Below, one piece after another: positions 63,170 through 64,000 of a stretch of 64,000 bases of DNA. The notes beneath the pieces were generated by a model. The model did not search any database and was not told the origin of the DNA. It saw nothing but the letters and a program-made list of their open reading frames with translations. The stretch is taken from positions 2,091,001-2,155,000 of the forward strand of contig NZ_CP104973.1 of the NCBI RefSeq assembly GCF_025452195.1, in the 5' to 3' direction. This DNA is from Phyllobacterium zundukense (lineage in GTDB: Bacteria; Pseudomonadota; Alphaproteobacteria; Rhizobiales; Rhizobiaceae). Both the position numbers and the translations under genes were made by a program. The number at the start of each line of letters is the position of its first letter. Positions within the stretch are counted from its first letter, which is position 1.

Positions 63170-64000
63170 TCACACCGGGGCGAATACAGCGCCGACTTGA
63201 AGGTCATGTTCGCGGATGGTCCGGATGGTCATCTGTTCGTCGACAATTCCGCGCTCCACCATATGACATGACCAGCCGATATTTGTTTTGGCAATGGAAA
63301 ACAGATTGAACGCCGCAGGAGGCTTGTGATTCCCACCAAAACTCTGGCTTGCTGACGGGACGCATATCACTGGTATTGTCCAACTTGGACCGTCTATCTC
63401 GTAGCGTGTCGCCAGGTGCGTATGGCCATGGAGAACCAATTCACCACCATGTTGGCGAACTGTTCGCTGAAAAAGACCGATGCCAAGCAGGCGCTTGTGA
63501 GAAGGCGCGGCGCCGCGCACTGGCGGATGGTGGATCATAATCACACGAAACAGGCCGCGTTTACCTGTTTCATCGAGAAGTTCACCCAATTTTCGAGCTT
63601 GCCGCTCGCGGATATCGCCGGTTGCCATGAAGGGAGCGGTAGCGCGCGCTGAGGAAATTCCAATAAGCGCTACGTCGCCGCGGACACGAAGATAGGGGAA
63701 CTCCACAGGGCTGTTTGCCGCTGCCTGCGCGTCCCCTCGCATCCATGGTTGCCAAAAGCGCCGCGTCTTTTTCAACGCGCCCGGCACGTACGCGTCATGA
63801 TTACCGGGAACGACCGAAACGTCAGCGGGGTCACCCAATGTCTTAAGCCAGCGCTGCGCGGTCTCCAGTTCCTCATCCAGAGCCAAGTTCACGAGATCGC
63901 CGGTGACGGCGATATGATCCGGGGACTGCGCCTTCATATCGGCCACAAGAACGTCCACTGTACCACTCGTCATCGAGCCCTTGCGGTTCGATCGCCAATT
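63170..64000 (-). CDS. metallophosphoesterase, N-terminus off the window
   Basis: Calcineurin-like phosphoesterase. The motifs HIAVTGDLVN (GD), VVPGNHD (GNHD), MIHHPP and LHGHTH are present. The reading frame continues past 63973 to the window edge (NWRSNRKGS precedes the internal ATG), so the first metal motif DxH lies outside. It resembles cytoplasmic Icc/CpdA-like enzymes that act on cyclic nucleotides or phospholipid phosphates; the substrate is not known. Confidence 0.87.
   Translation of the reverse strand, partial: NWRSNRKGSMTSGTVDVLVADMKAQSPDHIAVTGDLVNLALDEELETAQRWLKTLGDPADVSVVPGNHDAYVPGALKKTRRFWQPWMRGDAQAAANSPVEFPYLRVRGDVALIGISSARATAPFMATGDIRERQARKLGELLDETGKRGLFRVIMIHHPPVRGAAPSHKRLLGIGLFQRTVRQHGGELVLHGHTHLATRYEIDGPSWTIPVICVPSASQSFGGNHKPPAAFNLFSIAKTNIGWSCHMVERGIVDEQMTIRTIREHDLQVGAVFAPV

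Noticed and set aside
1..64000. CRISPR array, phage or transposase genes
   Set aside because: No regularly spaced direct repeats and no recognisable integrase, transposase, capsid or terminase frames on either strand.

Overview
The window looks like chromosome from an alphaproteobacterium of the Rhizobiales (Hyphomicrobiales), most like the Phyllobacterium / Brucella-Ochrobactrum / Mesorhizobium neighbourhood. The main signs are a CtrA cell-cycle hub (sciP, ctrA, chpT, and eipA as defined in Brucella), a fused trpE(G) behind a Trp-codon leader peptide, the choXWV choline transporter, a GnnA/GnnB pair for diamino-sugar lipid A, and PutA with a divergent Lrp-type PutR. Species cannot be fixed from the sequence alone.

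Layout. 0-3.4 kb: 1-Cys peroxiredoxin (cut by the left edge), DUF982 protein, small hypothetical, FMN-binding protein divergent from a LysR regulator. 3.4-8.8 kb: a leftward signalling operon of periplasmic haem-type DUF3365 protein, hybrid histidine kinase, single-domain receiver, and a HisKA-like/receiver/class III cyclase protein whose frame is broken. 9.1-13.4 kb: accessory-looking block with a GMC oxidoreductase, a short lipoprotein, an RTX protein, a DUF1254-type gene remnant and a tRNA(CAU). 13.5-17.4 kb: gnnA bracketed by two palindromic repeats, gnnB, mnmA. 17.8-25.1 kb: sciP, a PqiA-like membrane protein, the Prc protease, a GNAT protein, a FliJ-like protein, ctrA, a degenerate receiver, chpT, eipA. 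25.2-33.2 kb: coiled-coil protein, RNA methyltransferase, HugZ-like protein, cell-wall hydrolase, a three-gene lipase/ICMT/lipoprotein operon, an SDR dehydrogenase. 33.5-38.8 kb: dppABCDF. 39-42.2 kb: choXWV. 42.4-49.9 kb: thymidine kinase, then a five-gene operon of unknown function (coiled-coil protein, unknown protein, AAA+ ATPase, DUF6638-like protein, DUF2333 membrane protein). 50.2-55.7 kb: putR, putA, fhs. 55.7-59 kb: trpL attenuator, trpE(G), CDF transporter. 59.4-64 kb: exported esterase, leucine-rich leader plus leuA, tail-anchored protein, metallophosphoesterase (cut by the right edge).

Four points stand out. First, the 43.1-49.9 kb operon around an AAA+ ATPase has no function I can name and is the best candidate for an undescribed system; it carries a decayed C-terminal copy of its DUF6638-like gene. 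Second, the haem/kinase/cyclase cassette links a periplasmic c-type haem protein to a nucleotide cyclase. Third, five copies of a 128-144 bp palindromic intergenic repeat lie in this window, usually at gene ends. Fourth, three genes (cyclase, choV, trpE(G)) each carry exactly one extra base, two of them in G4An runs. That pattern fits sequencing error in homopolymers better than three real mutations.

From what can be read here, the window is mostly core metabolism and cell-cycle or envelope control. The 9-13 kb block and the repeats are the main signs of accessory or mobile DNA. I saw no CRISPR array, phage genes, transposase or rRNA.
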